DNA of 33,739 nt, taken from Iodobacter sp. BJB302 (GTDB lineage Bacteria > Pseudomonadota > Gammaproteobacteria > Burkholderiales > Chitinibacteraceae). The stretch spans positions 1 through 33,739 of the forward strand of contig NZ_PDZG01000050.1 of NCBI RefSeq assembly GCF_002735645.1. The letters are read 5' to 3'. A program made the position numbers and the translations under genes. A model generated the notes under the pieces. The model was not told the origin of the DNA. It made no database searches and saw nothing but the letters and a program-made list of their open reading frames with translations. Positions 1 through 8,624 of this stretch are shown piece by piece. Position 1 is the stretch's first letter, and each line of letters opens with the position of its first letter.

Positions 1-1245
1 AAGTGACGCCATTGCTGAAGGTGGCCGTACCGTAATCTGCTGCGCTCGCTGATCCGCCACCGAGATTAAAGGCATAGGTTTCAGCCTTGGTCGTGGCGGT
101 GCTGAGCGAAACATTGAAGACGAGGTTATTACCTTCCACCACATTGTCATCCGCCACACCCGGATTTCCGACTTCGATGCCGGTAATGTCCGGGCTGTCG
201 TTGTCCAGAATCCCGCCGGTGGCTGAAACGCCGCCGATCGTTAACGGTACGGTTTCTGGAGTGATTTCTACTAAAGCATCGTCAACCGTTGGCAGGGTGA
301 CCGCGAAGTTGGTGACACCTGCAGGAACCGTAATCAAACCGGTCGTGGCGTTATAAGTGACGCCATTGCTGAAGGTGGCCGTACCGTAATCTGCTGCGCT
401 CGCTGATCCGCCACCCAAGTTAAAGGCATAGGTTTCTGGTTTTGTTGTTGCGGTGCTGAGCGAAACATTGAAGACGAGGTTGTTGCCTTCCACCACATTG
501 TCGTCGGCCACGCCTGGATTGCCGACTTCGATGCCGGTAATGGCCGGGCTGTCGTTGTCCAGAATGCCGCCTGTGGCGCTTACGCCGCCGATGGTCAGAG
601 GAACAGTTTCTGGAGTGATTTCAACCAGCGCGTCATCGACGGTTGGCAGGGTGACAGCGAAGTTGGTCACGCCTGCAGGCACGGTAATCAGGCCTGTGGT
701 TGGGTTATAAGTGACGCCATTGCTGAAGGTGGCCGTGCCGTAATCGGCTGCGCTCGCTGATCCGCCACCGAGATTAAAGGCATAGGTTTCTGGTTTTGTA
801 GTGGCGGTGCTGAGCGAAACATTGAAGACGAGGTTGTTGCCTTCCACCACATTGTCATCCGCCACACCCGGATTTCCGACTTCGATGCCGGTAATGGCCG
901 GGCTGTCGTTGTCCAGAATCCCGCCGGTAGCTGAAACGCCGCCGATCGTTAACGGTACAGTTTCAGGGGTGATTTCTACTAAAGCATCGTCAACCGTTGG
1001 CAGAGTGACGGCGAAGTTGGTGACACCTGCAGGAACCGTAATCAAACCCGTGGTTGGGTTGTAGGTCACGCCGTTGCTGAAGGTGGCTGTGCCGTAATCG
1101 GCGGCATTCGCTGATCCTCCACCCAAGTTAAAGGCATAGGTTTCAGCCTTAGTCGTGGCTGTGCTGAGCGAAACATTGAAGACAAGGTTGTTGCCTTCCA
1201 CCACATTGTCATCGGCCACACCTGGATTGCCGACTTCGATTTGAC
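1..1245 (-). repeat. Tandem 354-bp (118-aa) Calx-beta-like repeats of the adhesin
   Basis: Landmarks recur at exactly 354 bp: the codons for IEVG lie at about 1232, 878, 524 and 170. There are three complete units (about 1245-892, 891-538, 537-184) and the start of a fourth. Each encodes a beta-rich module with an EGNNLVFNVSLS start and a GGILDNDSP end, resembling Calx-beta/Ig-like adhesin modules. The segments at 87-356 and 801-1064 are nearly identical in DNA, while the unit between them differs mostly at synonymous positions, which gives a 708-bp higher-order period. Confidence 0.93.
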
Positions 1246-2752
1246 TGATGACAGGATCATCAACCGGAGTAACTGTCAGTGTCAGCGTGCTGCTGCCTGT
1301 TCCGCCAGCAGGATCGACTACGTTGTAGGTAACAACAGGTACCTGTCCATTGTAATTTTCAACAGGGGTAAAGGTGTAATCACCATTTGGGGCAATCACC
1401 AGGCTACCCACATCAGGAATAACTGCAGCCTGGCCAGGTGTAAACGTGCCCGGCAGGCCAGCAACAGTAAAGCCAGTAACTGTAAGCGGGCCATCCGGAT
1501 CACTATCATTGCTTAAAACATTACCTGTGGCAGGTGTGTCTTCAAGGACTGTTGCACTATCTGCCTGTAAATTTGCAGGATCATCAACTGGGGTAATCGT
1601 TAACGTTAAGGTGCTGCTGCCTGTGCCTCCCTGCGGATCTGCCACGTTATAGGTGATCACAGGAACGGGGCCATTGTAGTTTGCAACAGGGGTAAAGGTG
1701 TAATCGCCATTGGGGGCGATAATTAAAGTACCTACATTGGGAATACTGGCTGACTGGCCCGCTGTAAAGGAATCAGGCAGCCCTGCGACGGTGAAGCCTG
1801 TTACGGTTAATGCACCATCAGGATCACTATCGTTGCTTAACACATTGCCTGTAGCGGGTGTGTCTTCAAGAATTGTTGCACTATCAGCCTGCAGATTTGC
1901 CGGATCATCAACAGGCGTTACCGTAAGCGTAAGAGTGCTGCTGCCAGTGCCGCCAACGGGATCGATAACGCTGTAAGTAATGACAGGCACCGGGCCGTTG
2001 TAATTCGCAACTGGTGTAAAGGTGAAATCACCATTAGGCGCAATGAGTAATGTTCCAATATTTGGAATCGTTGCAGTTTGGCTGGCTGTAAAAGCATCTG
2101 CCAGACCCGCTACGGTAAAGCCTGTTACGGTCAGTGGCCCGTCTGCATCGCTGTCATTGGTAAGCACATTGCCTGTAATAGCGGAGTCTTCTGCACCACT
2201 GACTGTATCTGCACCAAGAATGGCCGGATTAGGGCTGGGCTGAACCGGCAAAGCCGTTATCAGTGGTAAATCAAGCGTGCCTGAATCAGAGACTGCAAAG
2301 TTAAATGCTAAGGGATTAACACCTTCGGCAATGCGGCTTAATTCTACAAAGGAGTGGCCTTCTCCTCCTGCTCCACCGCCTAAGCCTGCCGCGGTTGCTT
2401 CTTGTTCTAACAGAGCCTCGGCAGCGGCTGCATCAATGGGGGCAGCGGCGACAATTTTTCCTGTTGAGCCATTGAGATCTGCAATCGCAGCAGATGCCGC
2501 ATCTGCTGGCTCACTGCCCAGCATCTGAGCATCCACCTGCACAGTACGATCACCACCGATTTCAAGCAGCTCGCCATTAGGCATAAGCAGCTGCACCCGG
2601 CCATCGGCGGAGGTTACAAATATTTCATTCTCATTCAACTGCTGGCCTTCTTTTAAAGGCACAGACTTCCCGGTTGCATCCCGCAAAAAAACGCTGCCAT
2701 CGATATGAACAACCGTCACGTTTGGTTTACTTGCACTAATTTGCTCGGCCAT
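1..2752 (-). CDS. LapA-type giant surface adhesin, N-terminal part (runs off the left edge)
   Basis: The minus-strand frame is open from an ATG at 2752 to the window edge, giving 917 codons of a much longer protein. Residues 1 to about 80 (start MAEQISASKP) resemble the N-terminal retention module of LapA-family type I secreted adhesins, which plugs in the outer-membrane TolC-like pore. An Ala-rich helix-like stretch (about 83-122) leads into T120-A121-A122-G123, the form of site cut by the periplasmic protease LapG, followed by a Gly-rich linker. Three 108-residue cadherin/VCBS-like repeats (about 180-503) and then 118-residue Calx-beta-like repeats (from about 504) follow. The C-terminal RTX and secretion signal lie outside the window. 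The gene sits downstream of its likely exporter genes but behind a terminator, so it probably has its own promoter. No strong Shine-Dalgarno precedes the ATG. LapG and LapD are not in the window. The family call is firm; the ligand bound is unknown. Confidence 0.9.
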   Translation of the reverse strand, partial: MAEQISASKPNVTVVHIDGSVFLRDATGKSVPLKEGQQLNENEIFVTSADGRVQLLMPNGELLEIGGDRTVQVDAQMLGSEPADAASAAIADLNGSTGKIVAAAPIDAAAAEALLEQEATAAGLGGGAGGEGHSFVELSRIAEGVNPLAFNFAVSDSGTLDLPLITALPVQPSPNPAILGADTVSGAEDSAITGNVLTNDSDADGPLTVTGFTVAGLADAFTASQTATIPNIGTLLIAPNGDFTFTPVANYNGPVPVITYSVIDPVGGTGSSTLTLTVTPVDDPANLQADSATILEDTPATGNVLSNDSDPDGALTVTGFTVAGLPDSFTAGQSASIPNVGTLIIAPNGDYTFTPVANYNGPVPVITYNVADPQGGTGSSTLTLTITPVDDPANLQADSATVLEDTPATGNVLSNDSDPDGPLTVTGFTVAGLPGTFTPGQAAVIPDVGSLVIAPNGDYTFTPVENYNGQVPVVTYNVVDPAGGTGSSTLTLTVTPVDDPVISQIEVGNPGVADDNVVEGNNLVFNVSLSTATTKAETYAFNLGGGSANAADYGTATFSNGVTYNPTTGLITVPAGVTNFAVTLPTVDDALVEITPETVPLTIGGVSATGGILDNDSPAITGIEVGNPGVADDNVVEGNNLVFNVSLSTATTKPETYAFNLGGGSASAADYGTATFSNGVTYNPTTGLITVPAGVTNFAVTLPTVDDALVEITPETVPLTIGGVSATGGILDNDSPAITGIEVGNPGVADDNVVEGNNLVFNVSLSTATTKPETYAFNLGGGSASAADYGTATFSNGVTYNATTGLITVPAGVTNFAVTLPTVDDALVEITPETVPLTIGGVSATGGILDNDSPDITGIEVGNPGVADDNVVEGNNLVFNVSLSTATTKAETYAFNLGGGSASAADYGTATFSNGVT
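1245..2215 (-). repeat. Three 324-bp (108-aa) cadherin/VCBS-like repeats of the adhesin
   Basis: The GTCTT landmark (encoding the E-D of the ED(S/T) motif) occurs at 2186, 1862 and about 1538, a period of exactly 324 bp. Each unit encodes ED-x-x-TGNVL-x-NDSD, then (I/V)APNGD(F/Y)TFTPV-x-NYNG and V(I/V)TY-x-V-x-DP-x-GGTGSSTLTLTVTPVDDP. This is the usual tandem Ig-like/cadherin-like stalk of bacterial giant adhesins; the acidic ND, DSD and DDP motifs suggest calcium binding between modules. Confidence 0.92.
2384..2395 (-). other. Predicted LapG cleavage motif TAAG in the adhesin
   Basis: Codons ACC GCG GCA GGC encode T120-A121-A122-G123, between an Ala-rich helical segment and a Gly-rich linker. 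In Pseudomonas LapA the protease LapG cuts a TAAG motif between the two alanines when c-di-GMP is low. Sequence and position within the N-terminal region match; cleavage here is inferred. Confidence 0.75.
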
Positions 2753-2812
2753 GATCGTTCAACCAGTGAATAAGTTAAGCTTCAGGCTAGACTCATCCCA
2801 TGTGAATGCCTA

Positions 2813-2828
2813 CTGTACCCAAGTACAG
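2813..2828. promoter_or_regulatory. Perfect 6-4-6 inverted repeat upstream of the adhesin gene
   Basis: CTGTAC CCAA GTACAG is a perfect dyad lying between the luxR terminator and the adhesin start, about 60 bp upstream of the ATG. Position and symmetry suit an operator, plausibly for the LuxR-type regulator encoded next door. It has no T-tract, so it is not a terminator. The assignment is inference. Confidence 0.4.
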
Positions 2829-2848
2829 CCGCATATGCCGCCGATCAG

Positions 2849-2877
2849 AAAAAAGGCTCCGGATAAACGGAGCCTCT
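2849..2877 (-). terminator. Rho-independent terminator after the luxR-type gene
   Basis: On the minus strand, a GGCTCCG / CGGAGCC stem with a 6-base loop is followed directly by six Ts. It lies 29 bp past the regulator stop codon and separates the secretion genes from the adhesin gene. Confidence 0.85.
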
Positions 2878-2905
2878 TATTGGATATGATTTTCAGGGTT
2901 GAAAT

Positions 2906-3508
2906 CTAGCGAATTCCTTTCGCCAGCAAGGCCAGTTGTAAGCGATCGCTCACTTTCAGCTTTTCAAAAATCAAACCCAAATGAAATTTAACTGTGCGCT
3001 CGGTAATCCCCAGCTCTCTGGCGATATCTTTATTTACGCTGCCATTTGAGGCAAGAATCGCCACTTCACGCTCGCGGGCAGTTAAAGGCGCCATCCAGGC
3101 ATCTGTATCTTTAGGCGCAAATAATTTATTCATTGAACGAATCAGCGCTTGCAAAATAGCAGGCCCGGCCCACACACCACCCGCCGCAACTACGTTTATC
3201 ACCGCCAGTAATGACTCACTTGCAGCATAAGCATGGCAATAACCGCGCGCACCAGCCGTAAGAGCCGCCAGATGTTCTGCATCGCCAGGGGCAGAGCTGA
3301 CAAAGATAATCTGATGCTCAGAGGTATAGCTCAGCCATGCCGGATCATTCAGCGCAGGCAAAGCAGCAAGCGCCAGATCGATCAGCACCACGCCTTCAGA
3401 GCGGCCGGCCAAAGCAGCCAGTGAATCCAGCCTGATCAGCTCTTGTCGGGTCGCCTGCTGAACATGAGCAAACAAAAAAGGATCAGCAGTCAGTATTGAG
3501 TAGTTCAT
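2906..3508 (-). CDS. LuxR/NarL-type transcriptional regulator with degenerate receiver domain
   Basis: 200 residues. The C-terminal part (about 138-200) is a classic LuxR-type helix-turn-helix: LTAREREVAILASNG, then NKDIARELGITERTVKFHLGLIFEKL. The N-terminal part looks like a response-regulator receiver fold, with D44 after a beta strand (VVLID) in the phosphoacceptor place. The usual acidic pair near residue 9 is reduced to a single Asp, and the conserved Lys after the fifth strand is absent (GARGYCHAYA). Phosphorylation may therefore be lost or unusual. The ATG overlaps the stop of the upstream fusion-protein gene by 4 bases (ATGA), so the two are translationally coupled. Control of the neighbouring adhesin genes is an inference from position. 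No cognate histidine kinase is present in the window. Confidence 0.88.
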   Translation of the reverse strand: MNYSILTADPFLFAHVQQATRQELIRLDSLAALAGRSEGVVLIDLALAALPALNDPAWLSYTSEHQIIFVSSAPGDAEHLAALTAGARGYCHAYAASESLLAVINVVAAGGVWAGPAILQALIRSMNKLFAPKDTDAWMAPLTAREREVAILASNGSVNKDIARELGITERTVKFHLGLIFEKLKVSDRLQLALLAKGIR

Positions 3509-4929
3509 CGCTCAGTCAACGCATTAGATTTTGCACGGAGTACCGGTTTCAGCAGGTAAGACAACACCGTTTTTTTACCAGTCAGAATATCAACCTCGGC
3601 CACCATACCTGGAATAATCGGCAGTTTTTTATCCCCTGCCTTCAAGAAACTAGCGTTGGTTCTTACTTTTACAATATAAAAAGCATTACCTTTTTCATCC
3701 ACCACAGTGTCTGCACTGATGTGCTCCAGCTTTGCATCAAGCCCGCCATAGATAGAGAAATCATAGGCAGTAAACTTCACAATTGCTGGTGCACCCGGAC
3801 GCAGAAAAGCAATGTCTTTCGGCAAAATCCTTGCCTCCAGCAATAGCGCATCGTCCCCTGGCACAACTTCAATAATGTCTTTGCCAGGCTGCACGACTCC
3901 GCCAACGGTGTTCACCTGAAGCTGTTTAACTGTGCCATTTACCGGCGAGCGAATTTCAGACTGCTTTACACGGTCAGCCAGCGCCACGCTGCCTTCGGTC
4001 AAGCTATTGAGCTTACCTACTGTTTCACCCAATTCTGAGCGGGCTTGGTTTCTGAATGTCAGCTCTACTTCACGAATCTTGCTGCCTGCCTCGCTCATCG
4101 CCGATTGAATACGCGGAATTTGCGAGCTTGCAGAATCACGCTCGCCCAAATATCGCGATACATCGCGCTCCAGCCGCAAGATTTCCACATCAGACACAGC
4201 GCCGCTTTTCAGAAGCGGCTTGGTGGCCTCCAGCTCCCGCAAAGTAAGCGCATAGCCCTGGCCCGCCTGCTCACGCCTTGCTCTTGCTTCATTCAGCTCT
4301 TGCCCGCGCTGCACCAGCTGCTGCTGTGCACCACTCACCAAGGCATTCATTTCTGCCTTGCGGGATTCATAAAGGCCGCGCTCCTGAATCACAATTTCTG
4401 GTGACTCTGCCTGCACTTCTGCAGGAACAACAAAAGGCTGGCCCGAAGCCAGAGCCTCAAGCCGTGCAGCCTTGGCCTTAAGCGATAAATACTGTGCGCG
4501 GTTTTCTTTCAGCGATGAAACAAAACGCGTGGGGTCAATCGTGACCAGTAGCTGGCCCATTTTGACCTGCTGCCCTTCTCTGACCAAAATTTCTTTAACA
4601 ATCCCGCCATCCAGGCTCTGAATCACCTGAATTTGCCTTGAAGGAATCACCTTGCCTTCACCACGGGTGACTTCATCAATTTTGGCCAGACCTGCCCAAA
4701 GCAGCACTACAAATACAGTAACCGCCGAAGTCCAGACCAGAATGCGCGCTCCGCGCGGGCTCTGCTCAACAATCACCCAATCGGCATCGGCCACAAAATC
4801 ACTGTGATCGACCATATCGTGGGCTTCGCCACGAAATAAATACCGGTCAAACCAGTGAGAGCTGAAGCTCACCAGTTTCTGCCACTTTTTGCGCAAGAAA
4901 TTAGGCTTGGCGCTTTCAATTTGCATCAT
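3505..4929 (-). CDS. lapC: Type I secretion membrane fusion protein, HlyD/LapC family
   Basis: 474 residues. It has a cytoplasmic N-terminus (1-60), one membrane segment (about 62-82), then a lipoyl/barrel-sandwich half (IPSRQIQVIQSLDGGIVKEILVREGQQVKMGQLL, about 95-128). A long coiled-coil hairpin covers about 140-310, followed by the second half-motif (RSPVNGTVKQLQVNTVGGVV) and a C-terminal beta domain. This is the standard HlyD-type adaptor linking the inner-membrane ABC exporter to a TolC-like pore. The start overlaps the exporter stop by one base (TGATG) and has an AGGAG ribosome-binding site 6 bases upstream; a second ATG follows directly. The outer-membrane LapE/TolC partner is not in the window. 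The lap symbol is by family and by the neighbouring LapA-type adhesin. Confidence 0.92.
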   Translation of the reverse strand: MMQIESAKPNFLRKKWQKLVSFSSHWFDRYLFRGEAHDMVDHSDFVADADWVIVEQSPRGARILVWTSAVTVFVVLLWAGLAKIDEVTRGEGKVIPSRQIQVIQSLDGGIVKEILVREGQQVKMGQLLVTIDPTRFVSSLKENRAQYLSLKAKAARLEALASGQPFVVPAEVQAESPEIVIQERGLYESRKAEMNALVSGAQQQLVQRGQELNEARARREQAGQGYALTLRELEATKPLLKSGAVSDVEILRLERDVSRYLGERDSASSQIPRIQSAMSEAGSKIREVELTFRNQARSELGETVGKLNSLTEGSVALADRVKQSEIRSPVNGTVKQLQVNTVGGVVQPGKDIIEVVPGDDALLLEARILPKDIAFLRPGAPAIVKFTAYDFSIYGGLDAKLEHISADTVVDEKGNAFYIVKVRTNASFLKAGDKKLPIIPGMVAEVDILTGKKTVLSYLLKPVLRAKSNALTER

Positions 4930-7112
4930 CAGCTGCTCCTGCCTATTCTGCCCTGCTGCAACGCCTCGATCACCTGAGCCTTAGGCCCGTCGGCCACCAC
5001 CTGGCCCTGATCCAGCACAATCAGGCGATCAACCAGATCAAGCAGTGAGGTGCGGTGAGTCACCAGCAATAATGTTTTTTGCGTGATATACGCTTTAAGA
5101 CGCGCTTTAAGTTTTTCTTCAGAAAGATGATCCATGGCACTGGTGGGCTCATCCAGCAGCAGCATCGGCGGGTCGTTCAGCATGGCACGGGCAATAGAAA
5201 CGGTCTGGCGCTGGCCTCCTGATAGTGAATCGCCCCGCTCGGAAATCAGCATATCAAAGCCACGCGGGTGCAAATCTGAAAACTCTTTAACCCCGGCCAG
5301 CTCTGCAGCAGCCAGAATACTGCCGTCATCTGCAAAGGGTGCGCCCATAGCAATATTCTGACGCAGCGTGCCATAAAATAAGATCGGCTCCTGCGGCACA
5401 TGCCCCACTGCACGGCGCAATTCAGCGGGATCAATTTGCCGTGTATCAACGCCATCAATCAATACCGCGCCTTCACTTGGGTAATACAAACCAAGAATGA
5501 GTTTTTCTATGGTTGTTTTCCCTGAGCCAATACGGCCAATAATGGCCATCTTTTCACCGGCTTTTAACTTAAATGAAACATTGTTTAATACTTTTTCATC
5601 ATTGCCTGCATAGGCAAAGCTCACATTTTTAAATTCAATATCGCCCCGGAATGATTCGCGGTGTAAAAAATTACTATTTGCAGGGCGTTCAACCGGCAAT
5701 TTCATATGCGATTCAATACCGGCTAAAGAAGTACGGGCATTCTGATATTGCATTAATAAACCAGCTACTTGCCCCAGTGGTGCTAATGCCCGGCCCGATA
5801 GCATAGAGGCCGCAATAATCCCCCCCATCGTCACCATATTTTCAGTCAGCAAATACACACCCACAATAATAACGACCACGCTGACTAACTGGCTGATAAA
5901 TGAAGCAAAATTAACGGTGGTAGACGACAGCAATTTAAGCTTGGAGCCAATTTGCGCCAGGAAATGGGTGGATCGCTCCCAGCGGCGCTGAAACTCGCTC
6001 TCTGCCCCCATCACCTTGATGGTTTCAATCCCCACCAGCCCCTCAACCAAAGTTGCGTTGCGCTGCGCAGAGGCACGCTGGGTCAGCTCAACCATTTCCT
6101 GCATTTTGTCCTGAGCCAGCAGCGTAAAGCCCACCACCAGCACAATACCCACCATGGCAGGCACAGCCAGCCACGGCGAAATCCACACCATCACCAGAAG
6201 GAAAATCAGCACAAAGGGTAAATCAACCAGAGTGGTGATCGAAGCAGAAGCAATAAAATCGCGTACCGATTCAAAAGCACGCAGATTTGCCACAAAAGAG
6301 CCCACAGATGCCGGGCGCGCTTCCATACGCAAGCCCAAAACCCGCTCCATAATCAGCGCAGAGAGCGTCACATCAATCCGCTTGGACGCGACATCAATAA
6401 TATGGCCGCGAATTGTGCGTAAAATTAAATCAAAACACAGCACCGCCAATGCACCCACAGCCAGAACCCATAATGTTTCCAGAGCATGATTAGGCACAAC
6501 ACGGTCGTATACATTCATTGAAAACAGCGGCATCGCCAGCGCCAAAAGATTAATCAGCAGCGCTGCCAGCAAAGCATCACGGTATAAACGCCAGTTGTCT
6601 TTAACCACACCCCAAAACCAGTGCCGGCTTCGCACCGCACCGTGCTCGGGCGCACGCGTTTCAAACCTGAATTTAGGGCGGACAAAAATCACAATCCCGT
6701 TATGCGAGGCCGCTAAGGATTCGGCATCCACCAGCTCAGATGATTCACCCGTTTCAGGAAAGCAGATACGGGCCATGCCATCGTCTGTCCACTCAAGCAG
6801 CAGGCAGGCGCCACGGTCTTTAAGCAGCAAAATAACGGGGAATAAGCTGGTTGGCAGCTCCTGCAAAGAGCGGCGGACCACCCGGGCAGAAAGCCCGGCA
6901 CGGGCAGCAGCACGTGGCACAAGTGAAGGCGAAAGCAGATTATCTGTGAGTGGCAGGCCCGCCGATAAAGCTTCACACGTCCACGGCTGCCCGTGAATGC
7001 GTGTCAGCTCGGCAAGACAATCCAGAAGTGGATCAAAACGACTCTGATGCTCTCCCACTCGCCAGTCAGGACGATCAGTCGCTTTAGAATGGCTGGGATT
7101 GGACTCGCTCAT
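4929..7112 (-). CDS. lapB: Type I secretion ABC transporter (permease-ATPase), LapB/LssB family
   Basis: 727 residues in three parts. Residues about 25-150 form a C39-peptidase-like domain that appears inactive: a Cys is present (C32), but the region where the catalytic His would be expected (FPVILLLKDRGACLLLEW) holds none. Such domains bind the substrate rather than cut it. Residues about 165-460 form a six-helix ABC membrane domain. The ATPase follows, with Walker A GRIGSGKTT (526-534), Q574, signature LSGGQ (630-634), Walker B LLLDE (651-655) and H686. The protein should energise export of the adjacent adhesin from the cytoplasm through the fusion protein and a TolC-like pore. It is the first gene of the lapB-lapC-luxR chain. 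The start ATG at 7112 follows an AT-rich 120-bp gap that should hold the promoter. Confidence 0.94.
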   Translation of the reverse strand: MSESNPSHSKATDRPDWRVGEHQSRFDPLLDCLAELTRIHGQPWTCEALSAGLPLTDNLLSPSLVPRAAARAGLSARVVRRSLQELPTSLFPVILLLKDRGACLLLEWTDDGMARICFPETGESSELVDAESLAASHNGIVIFVRPKFRFETRAPEHGAVRSRHWFWGVVKDNWRLYRDALLAALLINLLALAMPLFSMNVYDRVVPNHALETLWVLAVGALAVLCFDLILRTIRGHIIDVASKRIDVTLSALIMERVLGLRMEARPASVGSFVANLRAFESVRDFIASASITTLVDLPFVLIFLLVMVWISPWLAVPAMVGIVLVVGFTLLAQDKMQEMVELTQRASAQRNATLVEGLVGIETIKVMGAESEFQRRWERSTHFLAQIGSKLKLLSSTTVNFASFISQLVSVVVIIVGVYLLTENMVTMGGIIAASMLSGRALAPLGQVAGLLMQYQNARTSLAGIESHMKLPVERPANSNFLHRESFRGDIEFKNVSFAYAGNDEKVLNNVSFKLKAGEKMAIIGRIGSGKTTIEKLILGLYYPSEGAVLIDGVDTRQIDPAELRRAVGHVPQEPILFYGTLRQNIAMGAPFADDGSILAAAELAGVKEFSDLHPRGFDMLISERGDSLSGGQRQTVSIARAMLNDPPMLLLDEPTSAMDHLSEEKLKARLKAYITQKTLLLVTHRTSLLDLVDRLIVLDQGQVVADGPKAQVIEALQQGRIGRSS

Positions 7113-7232
7113 GCATTAACTTTATATTTAGTAGTGATAAAAAAATATTTCTGCCGCAATTGCAAACTTAATCATTGCCCCTATTGTATAGAATATCAAT
7201 GCGAAATGCATATGAAAAAAATTTCACAATCA
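7113..7232 (-). promoter_or_regulatory. AT-rich gap upstream of the lapB-type operon, probable promoter
   Basis: This 120-bp AT-rich gap separates the upstream oxidoreductase gene from lapB. On the minus strand TACAAT (7183-7188) could serve as a -10 element about 70 bp upstream of the start; no convincing -35 box is seen at the proper distance. No clear terminator for the preceding gene was found here, so read-through is possible. Confidence 0.35.
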
Positions 7233-8624
7233 TTAATCAATTAATACTTTACCCGGATTCATGATTTGCTTAGGATCAAACACATGTTTTATTTGCTGCA
7301 TTATAGCTAATTCAAGAGGATTTCTATATTGAGCTAAATGATAACGCTTTAATTGTCCAATACCATGTTCTGCACTAATACTGCCATTGTGAGACGCAAC
7401 ACAGGAATAAACAATATCATTGACAGCCGGCTCATCAGCATACAATGCCGCTGTTTTATCTGTCCTGAAAACGTTGTAATGCAAATTACCATCACCTAAA
7501 TGCCCGAAAGCAATAATTGATGCATCTCTGAATGCCAAAGCTAATTGTCGGCCACATTCATTTAAAAATGCGGGGATATTCCCCACTGGCACGCTGATAT
7601 CGTGCTTGATACTCACGCCTTCTCTTCGCTGCGCCTCGGGAATATGCTCCCTGAGCTGCCAAAAATCTCTGGCCTGCCTGCTGTTTTGCGCCAGCAAAGC
7701 GTTATCACAGGCAAGTGCATGTAAAACTTCTGCCAATTGATCGGTCAGCGCATGGCTTTCACCGCCATCAGACAGCTCTACTAACACCGCCCATTCAGGC
7801 AAGGGGCTGAACGGATGCGGCAAGGCAGGGCACTGCTTGGCCAGTAATTCAAAACAGGGCCTGGAAATCAACTCAAAAGAAGTCACCCGGTCACCTACTG
7901 CAGCCTGCACCCCACGCAACAAATCTACCGCTGCCGCAGGATCACTCACGGCCACCAGAGCCGTTGCATGGGCCGTTGGCAGTGGGTAAAGCCTCAAGAC
8001 CGCACGGGTAATCACACCTAATGTTCCTTCAGAGCCAACAAAGAGCTGCTTTAAATCATAGCCCGTATTGTCTTTTCTTAAACCCCGCAAACCATTCCAG
8101 ACCTCGCCGCTGGGCAAAACCACCTCAAGACCCAGGGTCAGCTCCCGCATATTGCCGTAGCGCAGCACATTGACACCGCCTGCATTGGTAGCCAACGCAC
8201 CACCAATACGGCAAGAGCCAGAAGCCGCCCATTCGGCGGGGAACAGGCGATTAGCCGCCCTTGCTGCGGCCTGCACATCGGCGAGAATGGCACCTGCTTC
8301 CACAATCATGGTGTTATTTTCAGGATCAACCTCAAGAATGTGATTCATCCGCTCCAGCGACAACACCAGCGCCGTACCTGATGCATCGGGTGTTGCACCG
8401 CCACATAAGCTGGTGTTCCCCCCCTGCGGCACAATAGCGATGCCATGCAAGGCGCAAAGCTCAATCACCGCAGCCACTTCAGCAGTAGAACGTGGTCTGG
8501 CTACAGCCAGCGCAGATCCCTGATAGCGGCGGCGCTGATCAAGGCAATAAGCAGCGGTATCCTTGCCTGTTAAAACACCTGCCGTATCCAGTAAACCTTT
8601 AAGCGTTTCTAAAAAAATGTTCAC
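7233..8624 (-). CDS. FAD-linked oxidoreductase, D-2-hydroxyacid (2-hydroxyglutarate/glycolate) dehydrogenase-like
   Basis: 463 residues from the preferred start. The N-terminal half is an FAD_binding_4 (PCMH-type) domain with PQGGNTSLCGGA (about residues 66-77) and the GGALATNAGGVNVLRYGNM segment. The C-terminal half is the FAD-oxidase C domain with FGHLGDGNLHYN and the signature SAEHGIGQLKR, ending in NPGKVLID. The family covers GlcD, D-lactate and D-2-hydroxyglutarate dehydrogenases; substrate cannot be fixed from sequence. The likely start is GTG at 8624, which overlaps the thrB stop by 4 bases (GTGA) and has AGGA 9 bases upstream. A TTG two codons earlier lies too close to that ribosome-binding site. 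It is the last gene of a DUF2782-thrB-oxidoreductase chain. Confidence 0.88.
   Translation of the reverse strand: MNIFLETLKGLLDTAGVLTGKDTAAYCLDQRRRYQGSALAVARPRSTAEVAAVIELCALHGIAIVPQGGNTSLCGGATPDASGTALVLSLERMNHILEVDPENNTMIVEAGAILADVQAAARAANRLFPAEWAASGSCRIGGALATNAGGVNVLRYGNMRELTLGLEVVLPSGEVWNGLRGLRKDNTGYDLKQLFVGSEGTLGVITRAVLRLYPLPTAHATALVAVSDPAAAVDLLRGVQAAVGDRVTSFELISRPCFELLAKQCPALPHPFSPLPEWAVLVELSDGGESHALTDQLAEVLHALACDNALLAQNSRQARDFWQLREHIPEAQRREGVSIKHDISVPVGNIPAFLNECGRQLALAFRDASIIAFGHLGDGNLHYNVFRTDKTAALYADEPAVNDIVYSCVASHNGSISAEHGIGQLKRYHLAQYRNPLELAIMQQIKHVFDPKQIMNPGKVLID

Noticed and set aside
87-1064. Three similar plus-strand frames of 85-89 codons
   Set aside because: They are antisense images of the 354-bp adhesin repeats, with the same period; the minus-strand frame is continuous and domain-bearing.
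1-2215. Tandem repeats considered as a CRISPR array
   Set aside because: Units are 324 and 354 bp, continuous in frame and without spacers; they are protein repeats.
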